NCBI RefSeq assembly: GCF_014649115.1
Contig: NZ_BMSK01000007.1
Coordinates: 184,375 to 248,374 of the forward strand
DNA from: Streptomyces eurythermus
GTDB taxonomy: Bacteria > Actinomycetota > Actinomycetes > Streptomycetales > Streptomycetaceae
Length of the DNA stretch: 64,000 nt
Reading direction: 5' to 3'
Shown: piece after piece, positions 45,000-53,955 of the stretch
Layout of the letters: each line of letters opens with the position of its first letter
Position numbering within the stretch: the stretch's first letter is position 1
Position numbers and translations under genes: made by a program
Notes under the pieces: generated by a model
Seen by the model: only the letters and a program-made list of their open reading frames with translations
Told to the model about the DNA's origin: nothing
Database searches by the model: none

Positions 45000-46360
45000 T
45001 CCCCGTGGCCGCGGCCCGGCCCGGACACGTCGGCGACGGACTGCCCGCCGTCGTCGGCGCCGGGCTCAAGGTGCCGCTGGTGACCGGCGAGTGGGTGCCG
45101 TACGCCGGTCTCGACCACGCCGCGAGCACCCCCAGCCTGGTCGCCGTGCGGGACGCGGTGGACGAGCTGCTGCCCTGGTACAGCGGCGTGCACCGCGGCA
45201 CGGGGTTCGTCTCCCAGGTCGCCACCCGCGTCTACGAGCGGGCCCGGCAGGAGGTACGGCGCTTCACCGCGGCCCCGCCGGACGCCACGGTGGTCTTCAC
45301 CCGCAACACCACCGACGCGCTCAACCTGCTGGGCCGCTGCCTGCCCGAGCCGACGGCGGTGTTCCGGTTCTCCACCGAGCACCACGCCGCGCTGCTGGCC
45401 TGGCGCGGGCACCGGGTGCACCGGCTGGCGACGCCGGACACCCCGGCCGAGGCGCCCGCCGTGCTGGCGAAGGCGCTCGCCGACGCCCCCGGCGGACCGA
45501 AGCTGGTGGTGATCACCGGCGCCTCCAACGTGACCGGTGAGCTGTGGCCGGTGGCGGAGCTGGCCGAGGTGGCCGCCGCGCGGGGCGCGCGTACCGTGCT
45601 CGACGCCGCCCAGCTCGCCGGGCACCGGCCGCTGGACCTGGCCGGCTGGGGCGTGGACTGGGCGGCGCTGTCCGGGCACAAGATGTACGCGCCGTTCGGC
45701 GCGGGCGCCCTGGTGGGCGCCGTCGACTGGCCGGCCGCCGCCGACCCGTATCTGGCCGGCGGCGGAGCCACCGCCGCGGTGGCCGAGCAGGACGACCGGA
45801 CGGCCGTCACCTGGTCCGCCCTGCCGCACCGGCACGAGGGCGGGTCCCCGAACCTGGTGGGCGCGCACGCCATGGCGGTCGCTGGCCGGTCGCTGGCCGG
45901 CGCCGGCTGGCCCGCCGTGACCCGCCACGAGGAGGAGCTGACCACCCGGCTGCGCGAGGGGCTGGCCCGTATCCCCGGGGTACGGGTGCTCAGCCTGTGG
46001 CCCGGCGGACATCCCCGGCTCGGCGTGGTCGCGTTCAGCGTCGGCCGCTGCGGCGGCGAACCGGCGGACCAGCGGCTGGTGGCGACCGCGCTGTCCGCCG
46101 AATACGGCATCGGCCTGCGCGACGGCGCCTTCTGCGCCCACCCGGCGGTCCGCGCCCTGCTGCGGGACGCCGACGGCCACCAGCCCGACCGGGCCCTGCG
46201 GGCCAGTGTCGGCCTCGGCAGCACCGCCGAACACGTCGACCGGCTGCTGGCCGCCCTCGCCGACCTGGTCCGCGACGGACCGCGCTGGAGGTACGGGCAC
46301 CCGGACGAGGGATGGCGGCCCGTGCCGGACCCCCGGCCCGCACCCGTCCTCGTACGGTGA
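44984..46360 (+). CDS. Class V PLP enzyme, SufS-like cysteine desulfurase homologue
   Basis: 458 residues, fold-type I. The PLP-binding Lys lies in LSGHKMYAPFG, with LDHAAST at the start and NVTGELWPV before the cofactor Asp. The C-terminal LRDGAFCAHPA contains the Cys of the RxGxxCAxP signature of SufS-type cysteine desulfurases, so persulfide chemistry is plausible. GTG 44996 is an alternative start. The rhodanese two genes upstream could accept or donate this sulfur, giving the cluster its own supply; isopenicillin-epimerase-like activity is the alternative. Confidence 0.8.
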   Translation: MERAVIPVAAARPGHVGDGLPAVVGAGLKVPLVTGEWVPYAGLDHAASTPSLVAVRDAVDELLPWYSGVHRGTGFVSQVATRVYERARQEVRRFTAAPPDATVVFTRNTTDALNLLGRCLPEPTAVFRFSTEHHAALLAWRGHRVHRLATPDTPAEAPAVLAKALADAPGGPKLVVITGASNVTGELWPVAELAEVAAARGARTVLDAAQLAGHRPLDLAGWGVDWAALSGHKMYAPFGAGALVGAVDWPAAADPYLAGGGATAAVAEQDDRTAVTWSALPHRHEGGSPNLVGAHAMAVAGRSLAGAGWPAVTRHEEELTTRLREGLARIPGVRVLSLWPGGHPRLGVVAFSVGRCGGEPADQRLVATALSAEYGIGLRDGAFCAHPAVRALLRDADGHQPDRALRASVGLGSTAEHVDRLLAALADLVRDGPRWRYGHPDEGWRPVPDPRPAPVLVR

Positions 46361-46369
46361 GCCGGGGCC

Positions 46370-47425
46370 GTGGCCCGCCGGAGGCGGCCCGACCGCCGCA
46401 CAGCTTCGGAACTCAGCGTGGAGGCACCACTGGACACCGCACCACCGGAACCGCGGGGGCCCCTCGGCACCCCGCCCCCGGAACCACCGGACACCGCGCA
46501 CGGCGCGGCACGACGGCCCGCCCCCGGCGCCCCGCCCCCGGCCCGGCCCGCGCGGCCCGTGCGCCGGTTCGGCGTGATGCTCTACCCGGACCAGCCCTTC
46601 CCGGTCCTCGCCGAACGCCTGCGCCTGCTGGAGGACCTCGGCTTCGACCAGGTCTTCCTGCCCGACCACAGCGCCGACCTGCGGGACGCGCGTCGGCCCT
46701 GGTTCGACAGCTGGTCGGTGCTGGCCACCGCCGCCGTGGTGACCCGCCGCGTCCGGCTCGGCACGCTGGTCGCCAACCAGATCCTGCGCCCTCCCGCCCA
46801 GCTCGCCAAGCAGGCGATCGCCCTCGACCACCTGTCGGGCGGCCGCTTCGAACTGGGCGTCGGGGCCGGGATCTTCCCGTGGGACCACTACAGCGTGGGG
46901 CAGGAACCCTGGTCCCCGAAGGAGCGGGCCGAACGGTTCGCGGACTACGTCGCGATCGTCGACGGCGTGCTGCGCGGCGGCGTCTTCAGCCACCGGGGCA
47001 CGCGGCTGTGGGTGAAGGACGTGGTGACCGTGCCCGGTTCCGCGCAGCGCCCGCGGCTGCCGATCACCGTCGGCGGCCAGTCGCCGACCCTCGTCCGGGT
47101 CGCCGCCGAACTCGCCGACGCGTGGAACACCCACGGCCCGCCCGGCGCGAGCGACACCGAGGTGCTCGCCATCACCGCCGAGCAGAACGAACGGCTCGAC
47201 CGGCTCGCCGAGGCCGCCGGCCGGGACCCCGCGAGCGTGCGGCGCTCGTACACCGTCTTCGGCCCGTGGGACCCACGGACCGGACGGCACACCTACGAGG
47301 AGATCTTCGAGCGGTTCCTCGCCGCCGGTGTCTCCGAATTCGTCCTCGACTGGCCTGGGGAGGCGCATCTGGAGGAGTTCGAACGAGTCGCCCGTGAGGT
47401 GATCCCGCCGCTGCGGACCGGCTGA
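46370..47425 (+). CDS. LLM class flavin-dependent oxidoreductase (cluster copy 2)
   Basis: Up to 351 residues. The luciferase-like barrel begins at RFGVMLYPDQP (about residue 66) and has FLPDHSADL, LGVGAGIFPWDHYSVGQ and PITVGGQSPT. The first 65 residues are a Pro/Arg/Ala-rich extension and may be untranslated; the start at GTG 46370 is uncertain and GTG 46418 is another option. It lies 9 bp after the PLP gene. It is distinct from the LLM copy at 38884-40026, so the cluster has two different enzymes of this family. Confidence 0.8.
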   Translation: MARRRRPDRRTASELSVEAPLDTAPPEPRGPLGTPPPEPPDTAHGAARRPAPGAPPPARPARPVRRFGVMLYPDQPFPVLAERLRLLEDLGFDQVFLPDHSADLRDARRPWFDSWSVLATAAVVTRRVRLGTLVANQILRPPAQLAKQAIALDHLSGGRFELGVGAGIFPWDHYSVGQEPWSPKERAERFADYVAIVDGVLRGGVFSHRGTRLWVKDVVTVPGSAQRPRLPITVGGQSPTLVRVAAELADAWNTHGPPGASDTEVLAITAEQNERLDRLAEAAGRDPASVRRSYTVFGPWDPRTGRHTYEEIFERFLAAGVSEFVLDWPGEAHLEEFERVAREVIPPLRTG

Positions 47426-47609
47426 CGGTACCCACCGCACCGGAGCACCACCTCACGAGCACCCACGACGCGATCCTGTGCCGGGTGTCCCGGCCGCGAA
47501 GCGCCGGGACACCGATGTGCCGCACGGGGGATCACAGCGATTCGGCAGTTCCACACACGGGTGTTCCCCACAGGACACCCGAGGATCCGCGTGAAGGTGT
47601 GACACACAC

Positions 47610-49181
47610 ATGACCGAACACACCACCCGCCACCCGGCCGGCCGCACCGTGACACGGGGCGACCGGCAGTACGCCGATCTGGTGAGCGGGCTCAACCAGC
47701 GTTACCAGGCCCGGCCCGAGTCCATACGGCTCGTACGGTCCACCGACGAGGTGGTCGCGGCCGTCCAGCAGGCCGTCGACCAGGGCAAGCGGATCAGCGT
47801 CCGTTCCAGCGGACACTGCTACGAGGACTTCGTGCACCACCCCGACGTCCAGATGATCGTGGACATGTCGGGCATGAGCGCGGTGTACCACGACGAGCGG
47901 CGCGGCGCCGTCGCCGTCGAGTCCGGCGCCACCAACCTCCGTACCTACCAGACCCTCTACCCCGAGTGGGGCGTCGTCGTCCCCACCGGGTTCTGCTACT
48001 CGGTCGCCATGGGCGGCCACGTCAGCGGCGGCGCCTGGGGACCGCTGTGCCGCCTGCACGGCCTGGTCGTCGACCACCTCTACGCCGTGGAGGTGGTCGT
48101 GGTCGACGCCCGGGGCAGGGCCCGCGCGGTGGTCGCCACCCGCGAGGCGGACGACCCCCGCCGCGACCTGTGGTGGGCCCACACCGGCGGCGGGGGCGGC
48201 AACTTCGGCATCGTCACCCGCTACTGGTTCCGCTCCCCGGACGCCACGGGCCGCGACCCCGGCGCACTGCTGCCGAAGCCGCCCGCGCAGCTGCTGGTCA
48301 GCGCGGTCGGCTGGGCGTGGAGCGAGCTGAGCAGGCAGGAGTTCTGCCAACTGGCGCGCAACTACGCCGAGTGGCACGTCGCCCACCGCGGACCCGACGA
48401 CCCGCACCGCGCGCTCATCAGCCAGCTGGTGCTCAACCACCGCTCCGCCGGACAGGTCGGCCTGCTCGCCCTGGTCGACGCCACCGCGCCGGACGCGGAG
48501 CAGATCCTCGCCGACTACCTCAAGCACATCGGCTACGGCATCGGCGCCGAACACGGCGCGCTCACCCGGCACATGGGCGACCTGCCCGCCCTGCCCCAGT
48601 TCGCGGCCCCCCGCCGGCTGCCCTGGCTCCAGGCGGTACGGATGCTCGGCACCACCAACAGCGTCCTCAACGACCCCACGCTGCGCGCCGAGTACAAGTC
48701 CTCGTTCATGCGGGCCGCCTTCCCCGACAGCCACCTGGACGCGCTGTACAAGCACCTCACCCGCGACGACATCGACAACCCGGACATCAGCGTGCAGCTG
48801 ACGTCGTACGGCGGCCGGATCAACGCGGTGGACCCCGCCGCGACCGCCGCACCCCACCGCGACGCCGCGTTCAAGATGCTCTGGCAGGTCTTCTGGAACG
48901 ACCCCGCCGACGACGACCGGTACATCTCCTGGGCCCGCGACTGCTACCGCGAGGTCTACGCGGACACCGGCGGCGTCCCGGTGCCCAACGAGGTGACCGA
49001 CGGCTGCTACGTCAACTACCCCGACATCGACCTCGGCGACCCCCGGTTCAACACCTCGTCCACCCCCTGGCACACCCTCTACTACAAGGACAACTACCCG
49101 CGCCTGCAGCGCGTCAAGGCGAAGTGGGACCCGCGGAACGTCTTCCGGCACAGCCAGTCCGTCCAGCCGCCCGCCGCCTGA
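47610..49181 (+). CDS. BBE-like FAD-linked oxidase (bicovalent flavin)
   Basis: 523 residues of the berberine-bridge-enzyme family. The two flavin attachment residues are present: His69 in RSSGHCYED and Cys147 in GPLCRLHG; the family C-terminal motif NYPDIDLGD and YYKDNYPRLQRVKAKWDPRNVFR follows. Such oxidases dehydrogenate phenolic, sugar or alcohol substrates and use O2 as the acceptor. There is no signal peptide. It follows the LLM gene after a 184-bp gap and may be a late tailoring step of the cluster or an unlinked neighbour. Confidence 0.9.
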   Translation: MTEHTTRHPAGRTVTRGDRQYADLVSGLNQRYQARPESIRLVRSTDEVVAAVQQAVDQGKRISVRSSGHCYEDFVHHPDVQMIVDMSGMSAVYHDERRGAVAVESGATNLRTYQTLYPEWGVVVPTGFCYSVAMGGHVSGGAWGPLCRLHGLVVDHLYAVEVVVVDARGRARAVVATREADDPRRDLWWAHTGGGGGNFGIVTRYWFRSPDATGRDPGALLPKPPAQLLVSAVGWAWSELSRQEFCQLARNYAEWHVAHRGPDDPHRALISQLVLNHRSAGQVGLLALVDATAPDAEQILADYLKHIGYGIGAEHGALTRHMGDLPALPQFAAPRRLPWLQAVRMLGTTNSVLNDPTLRAEYKSSFMRAAFPDSHLDALYKHLTRDDIDNPDISVQLTSYGGRINAVDPAATAAPHRDAAFKMLWQVFWNDPADDDRYISWARDCYREVYADTGGVPVPNEVTDGCYVNYPDIDLGDPRFNTSSTPWHTLYYKDNYPRLQRVKAKWDPRNVFRHSQSVQPPAA

Positions 49182-49198
49182 CGGCACCCCGGCCCGTA

Positions 49199-49231
49199 CC
49201 GCGCGGCCCCCGTCCGACGGGCGCCGCGCGG
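49199..49231 (+). terminator. GC-rich hairpin after the BBE-like oxidase
   Basis: Arms 49199-49213 and 49217-49231 form a 15-bp stem with one mismatch around a CCG loop, 18 bp past the stop. It plausibly ends the biosynthetic operon. Confidence 0.6.
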
Positions 49232-49334
49232 CCCCGGCCGCCGGGGGACGCCCACGCCCTGCCCGCGGGCCCCGGCGGAGCGCGTGACATCATCGTCGGG
49301 TCCGGGAACAGCCGTACGAAAGCCGAGAAGCACG

Positions 49335-50192
49335 ATGAACCCCGCTCTGCTGGACGACTTCTCCCTGGAGATGACCGGCAAGGACGTGCCCCGGCTGGAA
49401 GAGGCGCGCGACGGCATCCCGCCGGGCACCCGGATCAACATCACCTTCCTGGCCGGCGAGGACACCGAGACCCGGCTGACGGCGGCCCGCGCGGTCAAGC
49501 GGCTCGGCTTCGTCCCCGTACCGCACATCTCCGCCCGCCGCCTGCCCTCCCGGCCCGCGCTGGAGGAGTTCCTCGCCGGGCTGGCGGCCGACGGCACCGC
49601 CGAGAACGTGTTCGTCGTCGGCGGCGACCCCGCCCGGCCCGAGGGCCCCTTCGAGGACGCCCTCGCCGTCCTGCGCACCGGGCTGCTGCGCCGCCACGGC
49701 GTCCGGCACGTCGGTATCGCCGGCTACCCGGAAGGCCACCCCGGCATCACCGACCGGGCCCTGTGGACGGCGCTCACCGACAAGGCGGCCGCCCTGGACG
49801 CGGACCGCTTCGGCGGCGACGTCATCACCCAGTTCGGCTTCGACGCGGACCCGGTCCTCGCCTGGCTTGAGGCCCTGCGTGCCCGGGGCGTGCGCCTGCC
49901 CGTCCGGGTCGGCGTCCCCGGACCCGCCGGGGTGCGCCGGCTGCTGGGCTACGCCACCCGGTTCGGCGTCGGCACCAGCGCCTCCGTCGCCCGCAAGTAC
50001 GGGTTCTCGCTGACCAACCTCATGGGCACCACCGGCCCGGACCGCTTCCTGCACGCGCTGGCCGAACGCTACGACCCCGCCCGGCACGGCGTGGTGAAGG
50101 TGCACTTCTACACCTTCGGCGGACTGCGCGCCACCGCCGAGTGGATCGACGGCTTCCGGCGGCAGCACGCCCCCGCCCCCGCATGGACGTGA
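49335..50192 (+). CDS. Methylenetetrahydrofolate-reductase-like protein
   Basis: 285 residues with a TIM-barrel typical of MetF: the strand INITFLAG near the start, PHISARRL in the middle and VGGDPARPEG, then IAGYPEGHP and QFGFDADPVLAWL. ATG 49335 has a GAGAAG site upstream. It lacks the C-terminal regulatory domain of eukaryotic enzymes. The gene sits at the right side of the biosynthetic cluster and may serve C1 metabolism generally. It might also belong to an F420-linked or corrinoid demethylase branch. Confidence 0.75.
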   Translation: MNPALLDDFSLEMTGKDVPRLEEARDGIPPGTRINITFLAGEDTETRLTAARAVKRLGFVPVPHISARRLPSRPALEEFLAGLAADGTAENVFVVGGDPARPEGPFEDALAVLRTGLLRRHGVRHVGIAGYPEGHPGITDRALWTALTDKAAALDADRFGGDVITQFGFDADPVLAWLEALRARGVRLPVRVGVPGPAGVRRLLGYATRFGVGTSASVARKYGFSLTNLMGTTGPDRFLHALAERYDPARHGVVKVHFYTFGGLRATAEWIDGFRRQHAPAPAWT

Positions 50193-50273
50193 ACCGGTGA
50201 AGATCCGGGTCGGCGCAGGTTGATGTCGGTTTCCCGCCAGCACACGGGGCGGGAGGTGTTCGATGCTGAAGGC

Positions 50274-51752
50274 ATGCGAACAGGCACTCACCTCGACCGG
50301 GAGCACTGCGTACGCGCGGTGCGCTCCAAGGACGCGCGGTTCGACGGATGGTTCTTCACGGCCGTCCTGACCACCCGCATCTACTGCCGCCCGAGCTGCC
50401 CGGTCGTGCCGCCCAAGCCGGAGAACATGACGTTCTACCCGAGCGCCGCCGCCTGCCAGCAGGCCGGGTTCCGGGCCTGCAAACGCTGCCGCCCCGACAC
50501 CAGCCCCGGCTCCCCGGAGTGGAACCTGCGCGCCGACCTGGTCGCCCGCGCCATGCGGCTGATCGCCGACGGCGTCGTCGACCGCGAGGGCGTCCCCGGA
50601 CTCGCCGCCCGGCTCGGCTACAGCACCCGCCAGGTGGAGCGGCAACTGCTCGCCGAACTGGGCGCCGGCCCCCTCGCGCTCGCCCGCGCCCAGCGCGCCC
50701 AGACGGCTCGGCTGCTCATCGAGACCACCGCGCTGCCCATGGCCGAGATCGCGTTCGCGGCCGGTTTCTCCTCGGTCCGTTCGTTCAACGACACCGTCCG
50801 CGAGGTCTTCGCCCTGTCCCCGAGCGAGCTGCGCGCCCGGGTGCCCGCGAGCGGCGCCGGCACCCCCGGCGTGCTCACCCTGCGGCTGCCGTTCCGCGCC
50901 CCGCTCAACCCGTCCAACCTCTTCGGCCACCTCGCCGCCACCGCCGTACCCGGCGTGGAGGAGTGGCGGGACGGCGCCTACCGCCGCACGCTGCGGCTGC
51001 CCTACGGCCACGGCATCGCCGCCCTCACCCCCCGCCCCGACCACATCGCCTGCCGGCTCACCCTGAGCGACCTGCGCGACCTGACCGTGGCCATCAGCCG
51101 CTGCCGCCGCCTGCTCGACCTGGACGCCGACCCGGTCGCCGTCGACGAGCGGCTGTGCGCCGATCCGCTGCTCGCCCCGCTGGTCGAGAGCGGCCCGGGC
51201 CGCCGGGTGCCGCGCACGGTCGACGAGGCCGAGTTCGCCGTCCGCGCCGTGCTCGGCCAGCAGGTGTCCACCGCCGCCGCCCGCACCCACGCGGCCCGCC
51301 TGGTCACCGCGCACGGCAAACCCCTGGACGACCCCGAGGGCGGCCTCACCCACCTCTTCCCCTCGGCCGAGGCGCTGGCCTCCGTGGACCCCGAGTCCCT
51401 GGCCATGCCCCGCACCCGGCGCACCACCTTCACCACCCTGGTCCGGCTGCTCGCCGACGGCGGGGTGCGCCTGGGCGTGGACACCGACTGGGCCGAGGCC
51501 CGCGCCCGGCTGCTCGCGCTGCCCGGCATCGGGCCGTGGACGGCCGACGTCATCGCCATGCGCGCCCTCGGCGACCCCGACGCGTTCCTCCCGACCGACC
51601 TCGGCATCCGGCGCGCCGCCGGGAAACTGGGCCTGCCGTCCAGCCCGCCCGCGCTCACCGCCCGCGCGGAGGGCTGGCGGCCCTGGCGGGCGTACGCGGT
51701 GCAGTACCTGTGGGCGACCGACAGCCATCCGGTCAACTTCCTGCCCGCGTAA
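50274..51752 (+). CDS. Ada/AlkA fusion (DNA-3-methyladenine glycosylase with AraC-type regulator)
   Basis: 492 residues from ATG 50274, with a weak AAGG four bases upstream; an open frame begins slightly earlier but lies outside the conserved part. The Ada N-terminal zinc domain has CRPSC and CKRC. An AraC-type HTH (about 85-165) follows, then AlkA: a helix-hairpin-helix LPGIGPWTADVI and the catalytic Asp in FLPTDLG. It removes alkylated bases and responds to methylation stress. Downstream by 75 bp is the ogt methyltransferase gene, a normal partner. Confidence 0.92.
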   Translation: MRTGTHLDREHCVRAVRSKDARFDGWFFTAVLTTRIYCRPSCPVVPPKPENMTFYPSAAACQQAGFRACKRCRPDTSPGSPEWNLRADLVARAMRLIADGVVDREGVPGLAARLGYSTRQVERQLLAELGAGPLALARAQRAQTARLLIETTALPMAEIAFAAGFSSVRSFNDTVREVFALSPSELRARVPASGAGTPGVLTLRLPFRAPLNPSNLFGHLAATAVPGVEEWRDGAYRRTLRLPYGHGIAALTPRPDHIACRLTLSDLRDLTVAISRCRRLLDLDADPVAVDERLCADPLLAPLVESGPGRRVPRTVDEAEFAVRAVLGQQVSTAAARTHAARLVTAHGKPLDDPEGGLTHLFPSAEALASVDPESLAMPRTRRTTFTTLVRLLADGGVRLGVDTDWAEARARLLALPGIGPWTADVIAMRALGDPDAFLPTDLGIRRAAGKLGLPSSPPALTARAEGWRPWRAYAVQYLWATDSHPVNFLPA

Positions 51753-51827
51753 GACTCCCGGACCCACCCTGGGACCAGGCCCCGCCACCCGGACACCGCA
51801 CCCGAGCACCCGTACGAGGACCCCGCC

Positions 51828-52310
51828 ATGAAGCAGCACACCGTCATCGACAGCCCCTACGGCCCGCTCACCCTCGTCGCCGACGACGGCGTGCTGTGCG
51901 GCCTGTACATGGCCGGCCAGCGCCACCGCCCGCCCGAGGAGACCTTCGGCACCCCCGACGACACCCCGTTCGCCGAGGCAGGGGAACAGCTCGCGGCCTA
52001 CTTCGCGGGCGAGCTGAAGGAGTTCACCGTGCCACTCCGGCTGCACGGCACCCCGTTCCAGCGCCGGGTCTGGGAACAGCTCACCCGCATCCCGTACGGC
52101 GAGACCCGCTCCTACGGCCGGCTCGCCGACGCCCTCGGCAATCCGAAGGCCTCCCGCGCCGTCGGCCTCGCCAACGGCAGGAACCCCGTGGGCATCATCG
52201 TGCCCTGCCACCGGGTGATCGGCGCGGGCGGCGACCTCACCGGCTACGGCGGCGGCCTGGACCGCAAGCGCCGCCTGCTGGACTTCGAACGCGGAACGGC
52301 CCTGTTCTGA
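51828..52310 (+). CDS. ogt: Methylated-DNA-protein-cysteine methyltransferase
   Basis: 160 residues. The active-site motif IVPCHRVIG places the acceptor Cys at 127, and the helix-turn-helix arginine finger lies in RAVGLANGRNP. The enzyme removes methyl groups from O6-methylguanine by suicide transfer. ATG 51828 follows CGAGGA. It lies behind the Ada/AlkA gene, so both probably respond together to alkylation. Confidence 0.95.
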   Translation: MKQHTVIDSPYGPLTLVADDGVLCGLYMAGQRHRPPEETFGTPDDTPFAEAGEQLAAYFAGELKEFTVPLRLHGTPFQRRVWEQLTRIPYGETRSYGRLADALGNPKASRAVGLANGRNPVGIIVPCHRVIGAGGDLTGYGGGLDRKRRLLDFERGTALF

Positions 52311-52325
52311 CCGCCCGCCCGGGCC

Positions 52326-53063
52326 CTACGCGCCGCCCTCCGCCGCCAGCCGGGCCAGCAGGGCGGGCAGCGCGGTGCCGATCGGTTCGCGGATCACCTC
52401 GTCGGCCCGGTCGTCGTACGGCGTCGGCTCGGCGTTGACGACGACGAGCCGGGCGCCGTGGTCGGCGGCGACCCCGGCCAGCCCGGCGGCGGGCTGCACC
52501 TGGAGGCTGCTGCCGACGGCGATGAACACCTGGCAGGCCTTGGCGATGGCCGCGGCCTCGCCGAGGACCACGGGATCCAGCCGCTCGCCGAACATCACCG
52601 TCGCCGGCTTCAGGATGCCGCCGCACTCCAGGCACGGCGGGTCCGGCTCGCCCGCCGCCACCCGGGCCAGCGCGTCCTCCATCGGCCCCCGGACGTGGCA
52701 CCGGGTGCAGACCACCGCGCGGGCGCTGCCGTGCAGTTCGAGGACCTTGCGGGCGGGCAGGCCGGCGAGCTGGTGCAGCCCGTCCACGTTCTGGGTGAGG
52801 ACCCGGACCGGGACCCCGGACCGCTCCAGTCCGGCGACGGCCCGGTGCGCCGCGTTCGGCCGGGCCCCGAGCGCGCCGCTGTCGCGCCGCATCAGCCAGG
52901 ACCGGCGCCGGATCTCCGCGTCCGCCATGTAGTACTCGTACGTGACCAGCTTCTCGGCCTCCGGATCGCGCCGCCACAGCCCGTTCGGCCCGCGGTAGTC
53001 GGGGATGCCGGAGTCGGTGGAGATACCGGCCCCGCTGAGCAGGGCGACGAGAGGCTTGGCCAT
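52326..53063 (-). CDS. NAD-dependent protein deacylase, SIR2 family
   Basis: 245 residues from ATG 53063. The NAD site is GAGISTDSGIPDYRG, the catalytic His is in LELHGSAR, and the Cys-x2-Cys pairs CTRC and CLEC bind zinc. TQNVDGLHQLAG is the nicotinamide-side motif. It removes acyl groups from lysines, producing O-acetyl-ADP-ribose, the substrate of the macro deacetylase at 33009-33524. It converges with ogt with only 15 bp between stops. Confidence 0.95.
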   Translation of the reverse strand: MAKPLVALLSGAGISTDSGIPDYRGPNGLWRRDPEAEKLVTYEYYMADAEIRRRSWLMRRDSGALGARPNAAHRAVAGLERSGVPVRVLTQNVDGLHQLAGLPARKVLELHGSARAVVCTRCHVRGPMEDALARVAAGEPDPPCLECGGILKPATVMFGERLDPVVLGEAAAIAKACQVFIAVGSSLQVQPAAGLAGVAADHGARLVVVNAEPTPYDDRADEVIREPIGTALPALLARLAAEGGA

Positions 53064-53167
53064 GCCCCCGAGGGTAGGGCGCACCCGCGGGCCGCCGCGA
53101 ACGGATAAGCGGGGCGGGCCCGGCGGAAGGCTCCCGGAACGCGGAACTCCGGTGCTAGCGTCCCCGC

Positions 53168-53368
53168 ATGGCCAAGGTGACTGTCTCGCTCGACGCCCAG
53201 CTCGTCGTGGAGGTCATGGTGCTCGCGGGGGTGGGCAGCCCGCAGGACGCCGTGGAACTCGTGGTCCGGGACTACATCGAGCGCGGGCACCGCACCGAGG
53301 CCCGGGCCGCCGCCCGGGACGAGGCGCTGCGCGAGGTGGACGCCCGGCCCCGCGACCAGGAGGGCTGA
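53168..53368 (+). CDS. Orphan ribbon-helix-helix (VapB-like) protein
   Basis: 66 residues. The N-terminal KVTVSLDAQL strand and the two following helices (AQLVVEVMVLAGVGSPQDAVELVVRDYI region) fit a ribbon-helix-helix antitoxin such as VapB. The C-terminus is charged and short. The next gene downstream is a Nudix hydrolase on the opposite strand, not a PIN-domain toxin, so it appears to be orphaned. ATG 53168 has no strong site; the ORF is retained by its length and family resemblance. Confidence 0.6.
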   Translation: MAKVTVSLDAQLVVEVMVLAGVGSPQDAVELVVRDYIERGHRTEARAAARDEALREVDARPRDQEG

Positions 53369-53433
53369 ACGCCGGCCGGAGGGCCGAGCGCCGGGCGGAG
53401 GGCTGGGTGCCGGCCGGCGGGCCGAACCGCCGG

Positions 53434-53928
53434 TCAGGCCACCCGACGGCCGTTCTCCAGCTCTGCCGTGCCGCCGCCCTCCGCCAGCACGTCCAGGGCG
53501 GTCAGCACCCGGCGGCCCAGCGCGTCCGGCAGATACCCCGTCAGCTCCTCGCGGCCCACCAGGCGCCAGGACAGCAGCTCCTCCTCCTGGAGCCGGATGG
53601 ACTCCAGCTCGGCCCCGGTGAGCACACCGCCGTCGTACAGGTACGCCACCAGCGGCGGCCGGCCCACACCGTGCACCCAGTCCACCGCGAGCAGCCGGCC
53701 CAGCGGGCGGTCCAGCCCGATCTCCTCCAGCGTCTCCCGGCGGGCGCCCTGGCGCGGCGTCTCCCCGGTGTCCGACTCGATGGTCCCGCCCGGCAGCGCC
53801 CAGCCCTCGCGGTAGTTGGGCTCCACGAGCAGCACCCGGCCCCCGGCGTCCCGGAAGAGCGCGGCGGCCCCGGCGAGGACCCGGGGCAGACCCGCGATGT
53901 ACGCGGCGAAGTCAGCAGTGGTGGTCAT
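53434..53928 (-). CDS. Nudix hydrolase
   Basis: 164 residues from ATG 53928. The Nudix box reads GGTIESDTGETPRQGARRET then LEEIGL, containing the REx2EE core; it is two residues longer than the common form between its first Gly and the GE pair. It hydrolyses a nucleoside diphosphate linked to another moiety; substrate unknown. Its 5' end lies 28 bp from the end of the ADP-ribosylglycohydrolase gene on the same strand. Confidence 0.87.
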   Translation of the reverse strand: MTTTADFAAYIAGLPRVLAGAAALFRDAGGRVLLVEPNYREGWALPGGTIESDTGETPRQGARRETLEEIGLDRPLGRLLAVDWVHGVGRPPLVAYLYDGGVLTGAELESIRLQEEELLSWRLVGREELTGYLPDALGRRVLTALDVLAEGGGTAELENGRRVA

Positions 53929-53955
53929 CGGGACAGGGTAACCAGCCACCCCGCC

